DNA from: Roseiarcus sp035656495
Lineage (GTDB): Bacteria > Pseudomonadota > Alphaproteobacteria > Rhizobiales > Beijerinckiaceae
Direction of reading: 5' to 3'
NCBI GenBank assembly: GCA_035656495.1
Contig: DASRSL010000002.1
Coordinates: 1 to 39,988 of the forward strand
Length of the DNA stretch: 39,988 nucleotides
In this document: positions 1 to 7,633 of the stretch, piece by piece
Layout: every line of letters starts with the position of its first letter
How positions within the stretch are numbered: the stretch's first letter is position 1
Position numbers and translations under genes: made by a program
Notes under the pieces: generated by a model
What the model was told of the DNA's origin: nothing
The model's input: only the letters and a program-made list of their open reading frames with translations
The model's database searches: none

Positions 1-178
1 CCCATTTCGCGTCCGAAGGTGAACGGGCGCGTCGAACCCCGAGGAACCCGGGGAGCGCGGCCGGATTCCCCGCCGCAGGGAAAATAGCAGGGACTCTTTC
101 GTTTTTCGGCCGATTGGCGGAAAAACCGCCCCCAAAAGCCCAAGGATTCGAGGCGATTCTGGGAAAATTCCCTACGCG

Positions 179-260
179 GCCGAGTAGAGTCGAGGAAGGG
201 CGCGGTGGCGTTGAGGCATATGGCCAATGGCTCCGTTTCCCTTCCTCGACTCTACTCGGC
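179..260. repeat. Perfect 22-bp inverted repeat (REP-like hairpin)
   Basis: The arms at 179-200 and 239-260 are exact reverse complements, separated by 38 bases. The flanking sequence 1-178 is GC-rich and shows no gene. The hairpin lies about 220 bases from a remnant of a REP-associated transposase, so it may be a REP-type element or the end of a decayed mobile unit. That link is inference. A terminator is less likely because no T-tract follows either arm. Confidence 0.75.
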
Positions 261-479
261 AAAATGCAGGGATAACTCGCGCCTTGTTGCGCCGCCTGTC
301 CGAGGTTGCCCCCGCGCTCCCAGGGACGAGACCGAGGGATCCGACGTCGCCCTGCAGGCGGCGATCGCCGACGTGACGCCGCGGCTCAACGTCCCTCTTT
401 CGGAAAAGGGTGACACATGCGGGCTCGGGCCCTTCGGCGAGAAGATCGGCGAAAGCCCCGAGCGGCGCTCGAGTAAGTG

Positions 480-611
480 CGCGACAGCGTGATGTGCGCC
501 GACGCTCGACCGGGGCCAAGCCTCGGCCCGGGCGACGAGTTTTGCTCGCACTGGGTTCAGCGCCACGTAACGCGCCGCCGCCATCAGTGGTCTTCGTCCA
601 GTCACGACCAT
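480..611 (-). pseudogene. RAYT / IS200-like transposase, C-terminal remnant
   Basis: Translated on the minus strand, about 35 residues (bases about 590-485) carry the conserved C-terminal block of REP-associated tyrosine transposases (Y1_Tnp family): ARYVALNPVRAKLV, then AWPRSSVGAHHA. The HUH motif, catalytic tyrosine region and N-terminus are not found upstream, and the reading frame then runs into unrelated sequence. It is therefore a decayed fragment, not a working gene. A different N-terminal remnant of the same family lies at the far right end of the window. Confidence 0.65.
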
Positions 612-753
612 GGAAAGCGAGCCTGAACTCGCCGCGAGGTCGAATCCGCGAGCGTCGGGTGATCAGGTTTTGCCCGATGAGCCCAGGCCCTGGGTCTTGC
701 AAACCCGCCTGTCACCATCCATTTACCATCCATCTGGATGGTTGGAGGTGGAA

Positions 754-1173
754 GTGGCCGGCGAGATTCATCGGCTTCGCGACCGACAAAGCGAAAGCGA
801 GAAGATCACGATCAACTTGGGGTTCGTCGACCTCGGCCATATCGATCTTCTGGTTCGGGAGGGGTTCTATTCGAATCGCACCGACTTCATCAGGACGGCG
901 ATCCGCAATCAGCTCGCGTCCCACGCAGACGCGGTCAAGCAATCGATCGTGCGGCACACTCTCGAGCTCGGCCTGCGCCGCGTGAGTCGCCAAGAGCTGG
1001 AAGCGTCAAGAGCGAAGGGCGTCAGGCTCCAAATCCAGGTCGTCGGGCTCGCGACGATCGACGACGACGTCACCCCCGAACTCGCCCGCGAGACGATCGA
1101 ATCCATCACCGTCCTCGGCGCCCTTCACGCCAGCAAAGAGATCAAGACCGCGCTCGGCGATCGCATTCGGTGA
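754..1173 (+). CDS. CopG/ribbon-helix-helix transcriptional regulator
   Basis: The N-terminal third holds a ribbon-helix-helix DNA-binding domain: a short beta strand (KITINLGFVDL) followed by two helices containing the typical NRTDFIRTAIRNQL segment. The rest is a charged helical tail of unknown role. The frame is open from 610, but residues before about 748 look like junk. GTG at 754 has a clean GGAGG at 744-748, five bases upstream, so it is the preferred start (139 aa); GTG748 or TTG742 are alternatives. The stop is 56 bases before the PHB depolymerase gene, on the same strand. CopG-type regulators are often found beside such esterases, so it probably controls that gene, which is inference. 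No operator is identifiable. Confidence 0.8.
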   Translation: MAGEIHRLRDRQSESEKITINLGFVDLGHIDLLVREGFYSNRTDFIRTAIRNQLASHADAVKQSIVRHTLELGLRRVSRQELEASRAKGVRLQIQVVGLATIDDDVTPELARETIESITVLGALHASKEIKTALGDRIR

Positions 1174-1229
1174 TCGCCGCAACATCCGGCGATCGCCGCC
1201 AAGAAACACTCATCAACAAGGATCCGGCA

Positions 1230-2456
1230 ATGGGAACCAACTTCAGCGCGTCCATGCGGCAGGCTCTGCAACTCGTTCGCTCACAAAATGTGTTGGAGGC
1301 GACGCGGGTCATCCAGCGCGCGTTCCTCGATCGGGGAGTGGACGCGTCTCAAGTTGATGACCCGCGCGAGTCCGCGCTGATCCCGCCGCCCTCGGAGACG
1401 GTCAAACCCGCGCCGCAGCAAGCGCAAGAAATGGCGGCAAGCGCCGGGAAGGCCGCGATGAGGCGACAGCGCTCGGGGCGCCCACGACGACCGCTCGGGG
1501 AAGTCGTCAAACTGCTGCGTCAGGCCGACCTCTCGGGCCTCCGTCGGGGCTCCGTCCAGGCGCCGGGGTTGCGGAAGGCGCCGACTGTCCCGGTTCCGGA
1601 GGGCGCAGCCTACCTCGAGCGAAGATTCGCCTGCGCGGCGGGTTCAAGGAACTACAAGGTCTATGTTCCCGCCAGCGCCAAAGGGCAGAGGCTTCCCTTG
1701 ATCGTCATGCTGCACGGCTGCACGCAGAACCCCGACGACTTCGCAGTCGGAACAGGCATGAACCGGCTCGCCGAAGATCGGGGCTTCATCGTCGCCTATC
1801 CCGAGCAGCCGGCGAGCGCAAATCGGTCGGCCTGCTGGAACTGGTTCGACCACGCCCACCAGACGCGCGACGAAGGCGAGCCAGCGATCCTCGCGGGCGT
1901 CACCCGCGCCGTCCTGGCCGAATTCGCCGTCGACCCGGCCCGCATCTATGTGGCGGGCCTTTCGGCGGGCGGCGCGATGGCGGCGATCTTGAGCGCGACC
2001 TATCCCGAACTTTATGCCGCGGCCGGCATCCACTCGGGGCTGCCGCACGGCGCCGCCGCCGACCTGCCGTCTGCGTTTGCGGCAATGCGCGGCTCCAAGA
2101 CTCCCCCGGCGCCGAGAGCGAGGCGCGCAAAGGCGCGCGTTCGCACGATCGTCTTTCACGGCGCGAACGACAAGGTCGTCCATCCCTCCAACGCCACGGC
2201 CATCCTCGCCGACGCCCGCGCCGGGCTTCCCGATCGGGCGCAGGAATTGATTCAGGATGGCGTCGCGGCCGGGCGAACCTACACGCGCTCCCTTGTCATC
2301 GATGGCCGCGGCGTTTCCCACGCCGAATATTGGGCCATCGACGGGCTCGGTCATGCCTGGTCGGGCGGCAGCCCGGAAGGGTCGTTCACCGACGCCCAAG
2401 GACCCGACGCCTCCGGCGAGATGCTGCGGTTTTTCCTGGAGACGGAGAGAAAGTAG
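1230..2456 (+). CDS. PHB depolymerase / feruloyl-esterase-type alpha/beta hydrolase
   Basis: A 408-aa alpha/beta hydrolase of the esterase PHB depolymerase family (LpqC-like), which hydrolyses short-chain polyhydroxyalkanoate or related esters. Residues 1-120 are a variable, Pro/Arg-rich leader containing a basic PRRPLGEVVKLLRQADL segment, seen in granule-associated relatives. The catalytic domain spans about 128-405, with oxyanion-hole HGCTQ (162-166), lipase box GLSAGGA (243-249, nucleophile Ser245), Asp314 in NDKVVHP and His375 in GLGHAW. No signal peptide is visible, so intracellular action on stored PHB is more likely than secretion. ATG1230 follows AAGGA at 1218-1222. The upstream CopG gene is probably its regulator. 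Substrate specificity cannot be read from sequence; a feruloyl esterase is the main alternative. Confidence 0.85.
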   Translation: MGTNFSASMRQALQLVRSQNVLEATRVIQRAFLDRGVDASQVDDPRESALIPPPSETVKPAPQQAQEMAASAGKAAMRRQRSGRPRRPLGEVVKLLRQADLSGLRRGSVQAPGLRKAPTVPVPEGAAYLERRFACAAGSRNYKVYVPASAKGQRLPLIVMLHGCTQNPDDFAVGTGMNRLAEDRGFIVAYPEQPASANRSACWNWFDHAHQTRDEGEPAILAGVTRAVLAEFAVDPARIYVAGLSAGGAMAAILSATYPELYAAAGIHSGLPHGAAADLPSAFAAMRGSKTPPAPRARRAKARVRTIVFHGANDKVVHPSNATAILADARAGLPDRAQELIQDGVAAGRTYTRSLVIDGRGVSHAEYWAIDGLGHAWSGGSPEGSFTDAQGPDASGEMLRFFLETERK

Positions 2457-2520
2457 CCTGCCTCTCGTCTCCCTGGCTTTGGGAGCGACGCGCGACGGAA
2501 TCGATGCAGGATTTGGAGGT

Positions 2521-2553
2521 TGTCACCCCGCGAAAGCCGGGGGGTCCAGAGAC
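2521..2553. repeat. Palindromic repeat, left flank of GIY-YIG gene
   Basis: The sequence contains CCCGCGAAAGCCGGGGGGTC in a TGTCACC...CCAGAGAC context. Its reverse complement recurs almost exactly at 2978-3008, on the other side of the broken GIY-YIG gene. The unit is itself an imperfect palindrome (CCCGC...GCGGG type), like REP elements. Confidence 0.7.
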
Positions 2554-2575
2554 GCCGCCACGGGCTCCCCGAAAA

Positions 2576-2872
2576 TCAATTGTTCAGCGTCTCGTAAAGG
2601 TCTCGCCAGTCCGGATTGAATCGCTCGATCAGTCCGAGCTTCCACCGCCGCTCCCATTTCTTCAACTGCTTTTCCCGCGCGATCGCGTCCCGGACATCGC
2701 CCTAATGCTCGTAGCAAACGAGTGTCTTGACGCCGTACTTCGCGGCGAACTGCGAGCCGACTCCATTGAGGTTCTGAAGCGTGCGCGCTCCGAGATGGTT
2801 CGTTACGCCCACATAGAGCATTCCGTGGCGGCGACTCGCCATGATGTAGACGCTGTAGCGTCGCTCCGTCAT
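2576..2872 (-). pseudogene. GIY-YIG endonuclease-like protein, amber-interrupted
   Basis: Reading leftward from ATG at 2872, the frame encodes a single-domain GIY-YIG protein of the small YhbQ/UPF0213 type. It has the opening YSVYIMASRRHGMLYVGVT (the GIY-YIG strand pair appears as SVYIM...LYVGV), FAAKYGVKTLVCYEH, and the C-terminal AIAREKQLKKWERRWKLGLI...NPDWRDLYETL. Codon 57 (2704-2702) is TAG, directly after YEH, and the frame then continues intact to a TGA at 2576. Apart from that stop the 98-codon gene has the normal family length and no frameshift. This suggests a recent nonsense mutation; a sequencing error or readthrough is possible. It is flanked by inverted palindromic repeats. Confidence 0.8.
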
Positions 2873-2900
2873 CCAACGAGCTTGCCCATGCAGGCGCTTT

Positions 2901-2925
2901 CACTCCGCGGAAAGCGGGGTCCAGC
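2901..2925. repeat. Degenerate copy of the palindromic repeat
   Basis: This sequence (CTCCGCGGAAAGCGGGGTCC core) is a shorter copy of the 2521-2553 repeat in the same orientation. It sits just upstream of the GIY-YIG start codon. Confidence 0.55.
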
Positions 2926-2977
2926 AAGAGTCGTGTGTCGCAGCCAAGCCGCTTCGCGGTCAAGCGTCTGCGCGTGT

Positions 2978-3066
2978 TCTCTGGACCCCCGCTTTCGCGG
3001 GGGTGACACCCTTACTTTCGCAGGGGGTGTGACACCACCCTTACTTTCGCACGGGTGACACAGTGA
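2978..3066. repeat. Palindromic repeat plus two degenerate tandem copies
   Basis: 2978-3008 is the inverted partner of 2521-2553 and contains the hairpin CCCCCGCTTTCGCGGGGG. Two partial copies of its right half (ACTTTCGC then 1-4 G or AC-rich bases, then GGTG and TGACAC) follow within 3009-3066. The cluster marks the right edge of the GIY-YIG unit. Confidence 0.6.
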
Positions 3067-3133
3067 GACCGACATCGGCTGCGTCATCGTCACCGGCGCA
3101 GTAGAATCCGGATGAGGCCGGCGAAATCGTCTG

Positions 3134-4015
3134 TTACATAGCCGCGTCGACTCGCCCAACGCCTTCGACCGTGCCCCCCGCTTCCCAGGCGATCATCGCC
3201 TGCTTGCGCGCGAGGCCCCAGTAATAGCCGCTCAACGCGCCGGATCTCCCGAGCGCCCGATGGCAGGGAACGACGAAGGAGATCGGATTGCGTCCGACCG
3301 CCGCGCCGACGGCGCGGGCCGCAGTCGGCTTGCCGATCTTGCGGGCGATGTCGGAATAGGTCGTCGCCCTGCCCATCGGCACGCGGAGCAGTGTCTTCCA
3401 CACGAGCACGTCGAAATCCGACCCGATCATCGCGAGCTTGAGCGGCGCATCGGGGCGCCAGAGCCTTGGGTCGAAGGCGCGCCTCGCAGCGGCGCCCGTC
3501 GCGTCGGCGTCGGCGAGGAAGCGGGCGCGCGGCCAGCGCCGCCGCATGTCGCCGAGCGCCGCTTCGCGATCGTCGTCGACAAAGCCGAGCCCGGCCAATC
3601 CCTGCGGGCCCATGACGACGACCGCCTCGCCGAACGGCGAGGGATGGAAGCCGTTGCGAAGAACGAGGCCGTCGCCGCCGCGATCGCCCAGGGTGAGCGT
3701 CTCGTGGGTCGCGAATATGTCGCGCGGCTGGCCGGGGCCGGAATGACCGGTCGGGCCGGCCTCGTCGAGCGCCGCCCCCGATTTCCGCAACAGCTCCCGC
3801 ACGCGCTCGACGGAGATCGCCTGCAAGAAGGCTGCCGCGGTCAGGCCCGCCCATCGCTCGAGGACCTGCTCGAGGCGCATGGGCGTAAGGCCGGCGTTCA
3901 CCGCGACCTCGTCGATCGAAGGCCGCTCGCGGCGGCGGCTCGACACGAAGTCGATCGCGCGCCTGACGACCGCGTAGTCTGCGAGGGTCTGCGGGGTGGG
4001 GGTGGTGTCGAGCAT
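3134..4015 (-). CDS. Ada/Ogt-like methylated-DNA-[protein]-cysteine S-methyltransferase with AraC-type HTH
   Basis: A 293-aa protein that repairs O6-alkylguanine by irreversible transfer of the alkyl group to a cysteine. Residues about 15-80 resemble an AraC-type helix-turn-helix (SIDEVAVNAGLTPMRLEQ, then FLQAISVERVRELL). Residues about 105-285 are the Ogt fold, with the acceptor in FVVPCHRALG (Cys251), the DNA-binding GRATTYSDIARKIG segment, and the helix AVGAAVGRNP. The N-terminal zinc/phosphotriester domain (Ada Cys38) of E. coli Ada is absent, so it cannot sense methylphosphotriesters in that way. Its role as an activator is therefore uncertain. The DNA repair assignment is secure. The upstream neighbour on the same strand is 164 bases away, with a hairpin between, so separate transcription is likely. 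Confidence 0.88.
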   Translation of the reverse strand: MLDTTPTPQTLADYAVVRRAIDFVSSRRRERPSIDEVAVNAGLTPMRLEQVLERWAGLTAAAFLQAISVERVRELLRKSGAALDEAGPTGHSGPGQPRDIFATHETLTLGDRGGDGLVLRNGFHPSPFGEAVVVMGPQGLAGLGFVDDDREAALGDMRRRWPRARFLADADATGAAARRAFDPRLWRPDAPLKLAMIGSDFDVLVWKTLLRVPMGRATTYSDIARKIGKPTAARAVGAAVGRNPISFVVPCHRALGRSGALSGYYWGLARKQAMIAWEAGGTVEGVGRVDAAM

Positions 4016-4105
4016 GAGGTCCTTTTCGCGAGGCGCCGGATGAGGGCGCTGGGCGGTCGAAGCGTCGGCCCTGAAGGCGGCGACGGCGTGATCCCCTCAA
4101 CCCGG

Positions 4106-4128
4106 CCCTTCTCCCCTTGGGAGAAGGG
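4106..4128. terminator. Perfect 10-bp stem-loop between PNPOx-like and Ada-like genes
   Basis: CCCTTCTCCC (4106-4115) pairs perfectly with GGGAGAAGGG (4119-4128) around a 3-base loop. It lies downstream of the PNPOx-like gene on the minus strand. No clear T-run follows, so it may be a REP-type palindrome and not an intrinsic terminator. Confidence 0.4.
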
Positions 4129-4179
4129 GGACGTGCGCCTCCTTCCGCGGCTGTGCTTCGCCGGCAGCGCCGGCGCGTT

Positions 4180-4749
4180 CTATTCGTCGCCCGCTTCAGC
4201 CGTGTCGAACAATCCGGTCGGCAGACCGTCGATGCTGACGACGTTCGCCTCGCGCCGATAGGCCTCGAGGCCGTCCTCGCCTTGGGAGCGGGCCCAGTTG
4301 TCCAGGGACGGGCGCTCGCCGCGATAGTCGAACCGCGGCACGCCGTAGCCGCAGGAGGTCTGAACGCGGTCCGCGTGCAGAAGAACGATCTGGCGCGCGC
4401 CAAGCGGCTCGACGCCAGAGAACGCGCTCGCCAGGACGTTCCGATAGGCCTCGCCGCCGCGGCGGAGAACCTCGCCGCGCCCGTAGATGCGCAGAATGTT
4501 CGGCGGCCCTTCGAAAGCGCAGAACATCAGCGTCAGCCGCCCGTCGGCCTTCAGGTGCGCGGCGGTCTCGGCGCCGCTGCCGGTCCTGTCGAGCCAGGCG
4601 ACGGTCATGTCGTCGAGGACCGCGAGCAGGTCGGTTGCGCGCGGCGAAAGATTGACATGCGCGCCGGGCGCGGCGGAGGCCGCGAAGAAGATCTTCTGGC
4701 GGGCGATGAAATCCCGGCAGGCAGCGTCGATGAAGGGAATCGTTTGCAT
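4180..4749 (-). CDS. Pyridoxamine 5'-phosphate oxidase-fold protein
   Basis: A 189-aa protein of the PNPOx-like split-barrel flavin-binding family. The N-terminal segment (RDFIARQKIFFAASAAP) and the core (HVNLSPRATDLLAVLDDMTVAWLDRTGSGAETAAHL, shown here only by its ends) fit the group annotated as pyridoxamine 5'-phosphate oxidase-related FMN-binding proteins. True PdxH signature residues are not evident, so vitamin B6 synthesis should not be assumed; F420- or FMN-dependent reduction of an unknown substrate is possible. The ATG start MQTIPF is 12 bases after the stop of the DUF2461 gene, suggesting co-transcription. It appears cytoplasmic, with no signal peptide or membrane segment. Confidence 0.75.
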   Translation of the reverse strand: MQTIPFIDAACRDFIARQKIFFAASAAPGAHVNLSPRATDLLAVLDDMTVAWLDRTGSGAETAAHLKADGRLTLMFCAFEGPPNILRIYGRGEVLRRGGEAYRNVLASAFSGVEPLGARQIVLLHADRVQTSCGYGVPRFDYRGERPSLDNWARSQGEDGLEAYRREANVVSIDGLPTGLFDTAEAGDE

Positions 4750-4761
4750 AAGATCTCGTTT

Positions 4762-5442
4762 CTACCGCGGGTCGACGATCGCAGACCAGCCCCATTCGAG
4801 GAGCGGCAGCGATTTCGCGGCGAAGGCGAGGAAGTCGTCGACGAGCGCTCTCTCGCGGAGCCTCGCCTCCGCGACCGGCCGCAGGCAGATGAAATGTTTC
4901 AGCCGGATCGCCGCGGCGACCTCGGGATCCTCGACATCCTCGAAGCCGTGCGGCGATCGCTTGAGCGCGTCCTCTTCGGACAGCGCGAGACCCACGCTCC
5001 CGAGCTTGCCGGCCATGCGGCGGAAGGCCTTCGGCGCGCGGAAAGCGGCGCCCCTCAGCCTGGCGAGCTCCTGGGGATCGGGTCTGTAGAAACCCGCGGC
5101 GAAGAAACACTCCTGCGGCGAAAGGTGAAAGTAGAGCAGCCCGGGGTCGTTCTTGGCGCCCGACTTCGTCAGCGCCGCGCCCGCATGAGTCTTGTAGGGA
5201 TCCTTGTTCAGGGAAAAGCGCACGTCCCGATGGATGCGAAAGAGCGACGATTTGCGGTCGCCCTTAATCGGGATCTTCGCCTTCGCCAAACCCGCAGTGA
5301 GGTCCTCGACCAGATCGCCCATCGGCCCCTTGATGTCTTTCTCGTAGGTCTCGCGGTTCTGCTCGAACCATTCCCTGGTCTGGTGGAACGCCAGCGCCTT
5401 GAAGAACGGCAGCGCCTGCGGCCCGAATCCCTGGAAAGCCAT
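4762..5442 (-). CDS. DUF2461 (TIGR02453) family protein
   Basis: A 226-aa protein that matches DUF2461 through its whole length. It has the opening QALPFFKALAFHQTREWFEQNR, the central SLFRIHRDVRFSLNKDPYKTH motif, and GLLYFHLSPQECFFAAGFY, each diagnostic of the family. The molecular function is not known. ATG5442 (MAFQGFGP) is chosen because family members begin just before the FF..L..NN/HQ..EWF motif; ATG5469 is a second option, adding nine residues. The ORF remains open far upstream into repeat DNA, which is not coding. It is followed after 12 bases by the PNPOx-like gene. Confidence 0.82.
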   Translation of the reverse strand: MAFQGFGPQALPFFKALAFHQTREWFEQNRETYEKDIKGPMGDLVEDLTAGLAKAKIPIKGDRKSSLFRIHRDVRFSLNKDPYKTHAGAALTKSGAKNDPGLLYFHLSPQECFFAAGFYRPDPQELARLRGAAFRAPKAFRRMAGKLGSVGLALSEEDALKRSPHGFEDVEDPEVAAAIRLKHFICLRPVAEARLRERALVDDFLAFAAKSLPLLEWGWSAIVDPR

Positions 5443-5474
5443 CTCGCTCGCCTCTTGGCCTACGGACATCTCAG

Positions 5475-5732
5475 ATCGCGCGAGGATCCCTTCCCCAGCT
5501 CTGCTGGGCAAGGGCCTGTCCCCGGGCGAAGACTCGGGGGCGGCGCGAAGCGCCGGATGGGGTGTGGGCCGCTGCTGCGACGCGAGAGGCTTGCACGTAC
5601 GTTGCCACGAACTTGCGGTCCAAGCGCCCTGCTTTCCACACCCCATCCGTCGCCTCCGGCGACACCTTCCCCTCCCCGGGCTTGGACCCGGGGATCGCGG
5701 AGAAGGGGCGCGCGTGGCCGCCTGCGGCCCCG
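5475..5732. repeat. Intergenic palindrome cluster
   Basis: This gap between two minus-strand genes contains several dyads. There is a hairpin at 5488-5514 (CCCTTCC...AAGGG with an inner CCAGC/GCTGG), an inverted pair GGATGGGGTGTGG (5555-5567) and CCACACCCCATCC (5636-5648), and a CCCCGGG/CCCGGGG hairpin within about 5671-5692. No ORF with homology is recognisable. The inverted pair encloses about 70 bases and resembles a small non-autonomous repeat. Confidence 0.6.
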
Positions 5733-6293
5733 TCACGATTTTTTCAGCACAGCGCCGAGGCCGGGAAAAGCGCTCGGCCGGTCGACGACGGAGAGGCCGC
5801 TTCGGGCCGCGTGCGCGAGTTCGGCGTCGAACTCCTCCTTGCCCACATGGCCGGAGGGCTCGGCCAGGAGCAGGCTCGCGCCCGGCTTCATCGCCCGCGC
5901 CGCCTCGGCGAAAAATGTCTCCGCCGACGGCGTTTCATGCACGACCGCGAACGCCGCGACGAGGTCGAAGCGTTCCTCGTCGCCGTGGAGCGCGAGCGTC
6001 GAGGGCGGCGCCAGGCGCGCCTCGATGCGGTCGGCGAGTCCAGCTCGCCGCGCTCTTCGCCGCAATCCGGCGATCATCGCGGGCTGGACGTCGATCGCGA
6101 CGACGCGGCCTTCAGGCCCGACCAGCCGGGCGAGTTCGAGCGTGAAGAAGCCCATCCCGGGGCCGGGCTCGAGGACGTTCATTCCGGCCCGGACGTAGGG
6201 CCCGAGGATACGGGTCGGGTTTTGCAGGAGCCTGCGGATCGGGCTGGCGAGAAGGTAGCCGACCCAGGAGGGGCAAACGCGGTGCTCGGCCAT
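5733..6293 (-). CDS. Class I SAM-dependent methyltransferase
   Basis: A 186-aa Rossmann-fold methyltransferase. Motif I is VLEPGPGMGFFTLEL (about residues 40-54), followed by the acidic motif II VVAIDVQPAMI, then FDLVAAFAVVHE (motif IV region) and the post-motif LLAEPSGHV. The substrate is unknown; this short UbiE/MenG-like architecture is found in enzymes acting on small molecules. The ATG start is 24 bases downstream of the glcF stop, on the same strand, so it is probably the last gene of the glycolate oxidase transcript. No functional link to glycolate is known. The C-terminus is complete and cytoplasmic, without membrane segments. Confidence 0.82.
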   Translation of the reverse strand: MAEHRVCPSWVGYLLASPIRRLLQNPTRILGPYVRAGMNVLEPGPGMGFFTLELARLVGPEGRVVAIDVQPAMIAGLRRRARRAGLADRIEARLAPPSTLALHGDEERFDLVAAFAVVHETPSAETFFAEAARAMKPGASLLLAEPSGHVGKEEFDAELAHAARSGLSVVDRPSAFPGLGAVLKKS

Positions 6294-6317
6294 GATCGAA
6301 GCCTCCGCTCGCGGAAA

Positions 6318-7625
6318 TCACGCTATCGCGGCTGGTTTCGGGCCTCCGCTCGCCCAGTCCAACAGCTCGACCGTATGCACGATTGGCGTCGGGCTCGCGG
6401 AGGCGATCTGGGCGATGCAGCCGATATTGCCGGCGGCGATCACGTCGGGCTTGACGCGCGCGATGTTGGCGACCTTGCGGTCGCGAAGCGCCGCGGCGAT
6501 CTCGGGCTGAAGGATGTTGTAGGTCCCCGCCGAGCCGCAGCAGAGATGCGCCTCGGGGATCGACTTGACCTCGAACCCCGCGCGGCGCAGCAGCGCTTTC
6601 GGCGCATCGGCGATTCTCTGCCCGTGCTGAAGCGAGCAGGCCGCATGGTAGGCGACGACGAGCGGGCGCGGCCGCGTGAACTCGAGGTCGAGGCCGGCCA
6701 CGACCTCGCTGATGTCCTTGGCCAGGACGGCCACCGCCTTGGCCTTCGCCGCATAGCGCGGATCGTCGCGCAGCATATAGCCGTAGTCCTTGATCGTCGC
6801 GCCGCAGCCCGACGCCGTCACAACGATCGCCTCGAGCCCATCGCCCTCCATCTCGCACGTCCAGGCGTCGATGTCGGCGCGCGCCTGGTCGAGCGCCCGC
6901 TGCTCGTCGCCCATATGGTGGGCGAGAGAGCCGCAGCAGCCCTCCCCCTTCGGCACGACGACTTCGATCCCGGCGCGATTGAGCAGGCGAATCGCGGCCT
7001 CATTGATCTCGGGCGCAAGCACGCTCTGCGCACAGCCGGTCAGGAGCGCCATGCGGCGGCGTGGGCCGTCCTGCCGGGTCGGCGTGAACACGGCAGCGGC
7101 AGGACCGACCGGGCCCGCCGGAATGGTTTTCGGCGCCAGCGCCAGCATCGCATCGAGCTGACGTCCGATTCCGGGCAGGCGCCGAATGACAGGGCGGAAG
7201 ATCCGGCCGACGGCGGCGAGGCGCAATGCGGCGCGAAATCGCTCCGGTGAAGGCAGCAGACGCACGAGAGCGGCGCGCAGCGCGGCATCGGCCGGCGGAC
7301 GGCGATAGTCCTTCTCGATGCGGGTTCGCGCAAAGTCGACGAGCCGCCGGTAGTCCACTCCCGACGGACACGTCGTCATGCAGGACAGACACGAAAGGCA
7401 ATGGTCGATCGGCGCGACGTCCTCCGCCGTCAACTTGCGCCCGGTCTCCAGCATGTCCTTGATGAGGTAGATCCGGCCGCGCGGGCTGTCGCGCTCGTCG
7501 CCGAGCGTCACGTAGGTCGGACAGGTCGCGGTGCAAAGCCCGCAATGGACGCACGACCGCAGAATGCCTTCCAGCTCGCGGGTGGTCGGATCGGCGAGCG
7601 CCTCGGCTGAAAATCGGGTCTGCAT
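6318..7625 (-). CDS. glcF: Glycolate oxidase iron-sulfur subunit GlcF
   Basis: The iron-sulfur subunit of the membrane-associated glycolate dehydrogenase (GlcDEF), which oxidises glycolate to glyoxylate and passes electrons to the respiratory chain. The N-terminus carries two 4Fe-4S ferredoxin motifs, CVHCGLCTATCP and CLSCLSCMTTCP. The C-terminal half has two CCG (DUF224) domains ending in GEGCCGSLAHH and HLCCGSAGTY, which ligate further clusters. The preferred start is ATG7625 (MQTRFS), as in family members; ATG7637 would overlap glcE by four bases. From ATG7625 the gap to glcE is eight bases. Length is 435 aa, within the usual range. It is the third gene of the glcDEF operon. Confidence 0.95.
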   Translation of the reverse strand: MQTRFSAEALADPTTRELEGILRSCVHCGLCTATCPTYVTLGDERDSPRGRIYLIKDMLETGRKLTAEDVAPIDHCLSCLSCMTTCPSGVDYRRLVDFARTRIEKDYRRPPADAALRAALVRLLPSPERFRAALRLAAVGRIFRPVIRRLPGIGRQLDAMLALAPKTIPAGPVGPAAAVFTPTRQDGPRRRMALLTGCAQSVLAPEINEAAIRLLNRAGIEVVVPKGEGCCGSLAHHMGDEQRALDQARADIDAWTCEMEGDGLEAIVVTASGCGATIKDYGYMLRDDPRYAAKAKAVAVLAKDISEVVAGLDLEFTRPRPLVVAYHAACSLQHGQRIADAPKALLRRAGFEVKSIPEAHLCCGSAGTYNILQPEIAAALRDRKVANIARVKPDVIAAGNIGCIAQIASASPTPIVHTVELLDWASGGPKPAAIA

Positions 7626-7633
7626 AAGCGCCC

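Noticed and set aside
172..702. A 176-aa minus-strand open frame across the left end
   Set aside because: It is Arg- and Pro-rich, matches nothing, and runs across the inverted repeat and the RAYT remnant in another frame.
738..1229. N-terminal extension of the PHB depolymerase frame
   Set aside because: This part is a shadow of the CopG gene in another frame; ATG1230 has a good ribosome site.
2521..3066. CRISPR-like array near the GIY-YIG gene
   Set aside because: There are only three to five degenerate palindromes of irregular spacing and mixed orientation, and no cas genes.
4117..6198. A 693-aa plus-strand frame opposite the DUF2461 and PNPOx-like genes
   Set aside because: Long antisense frames are common in high-GC DNA; the minus-strand genes match protein families and this one does not.
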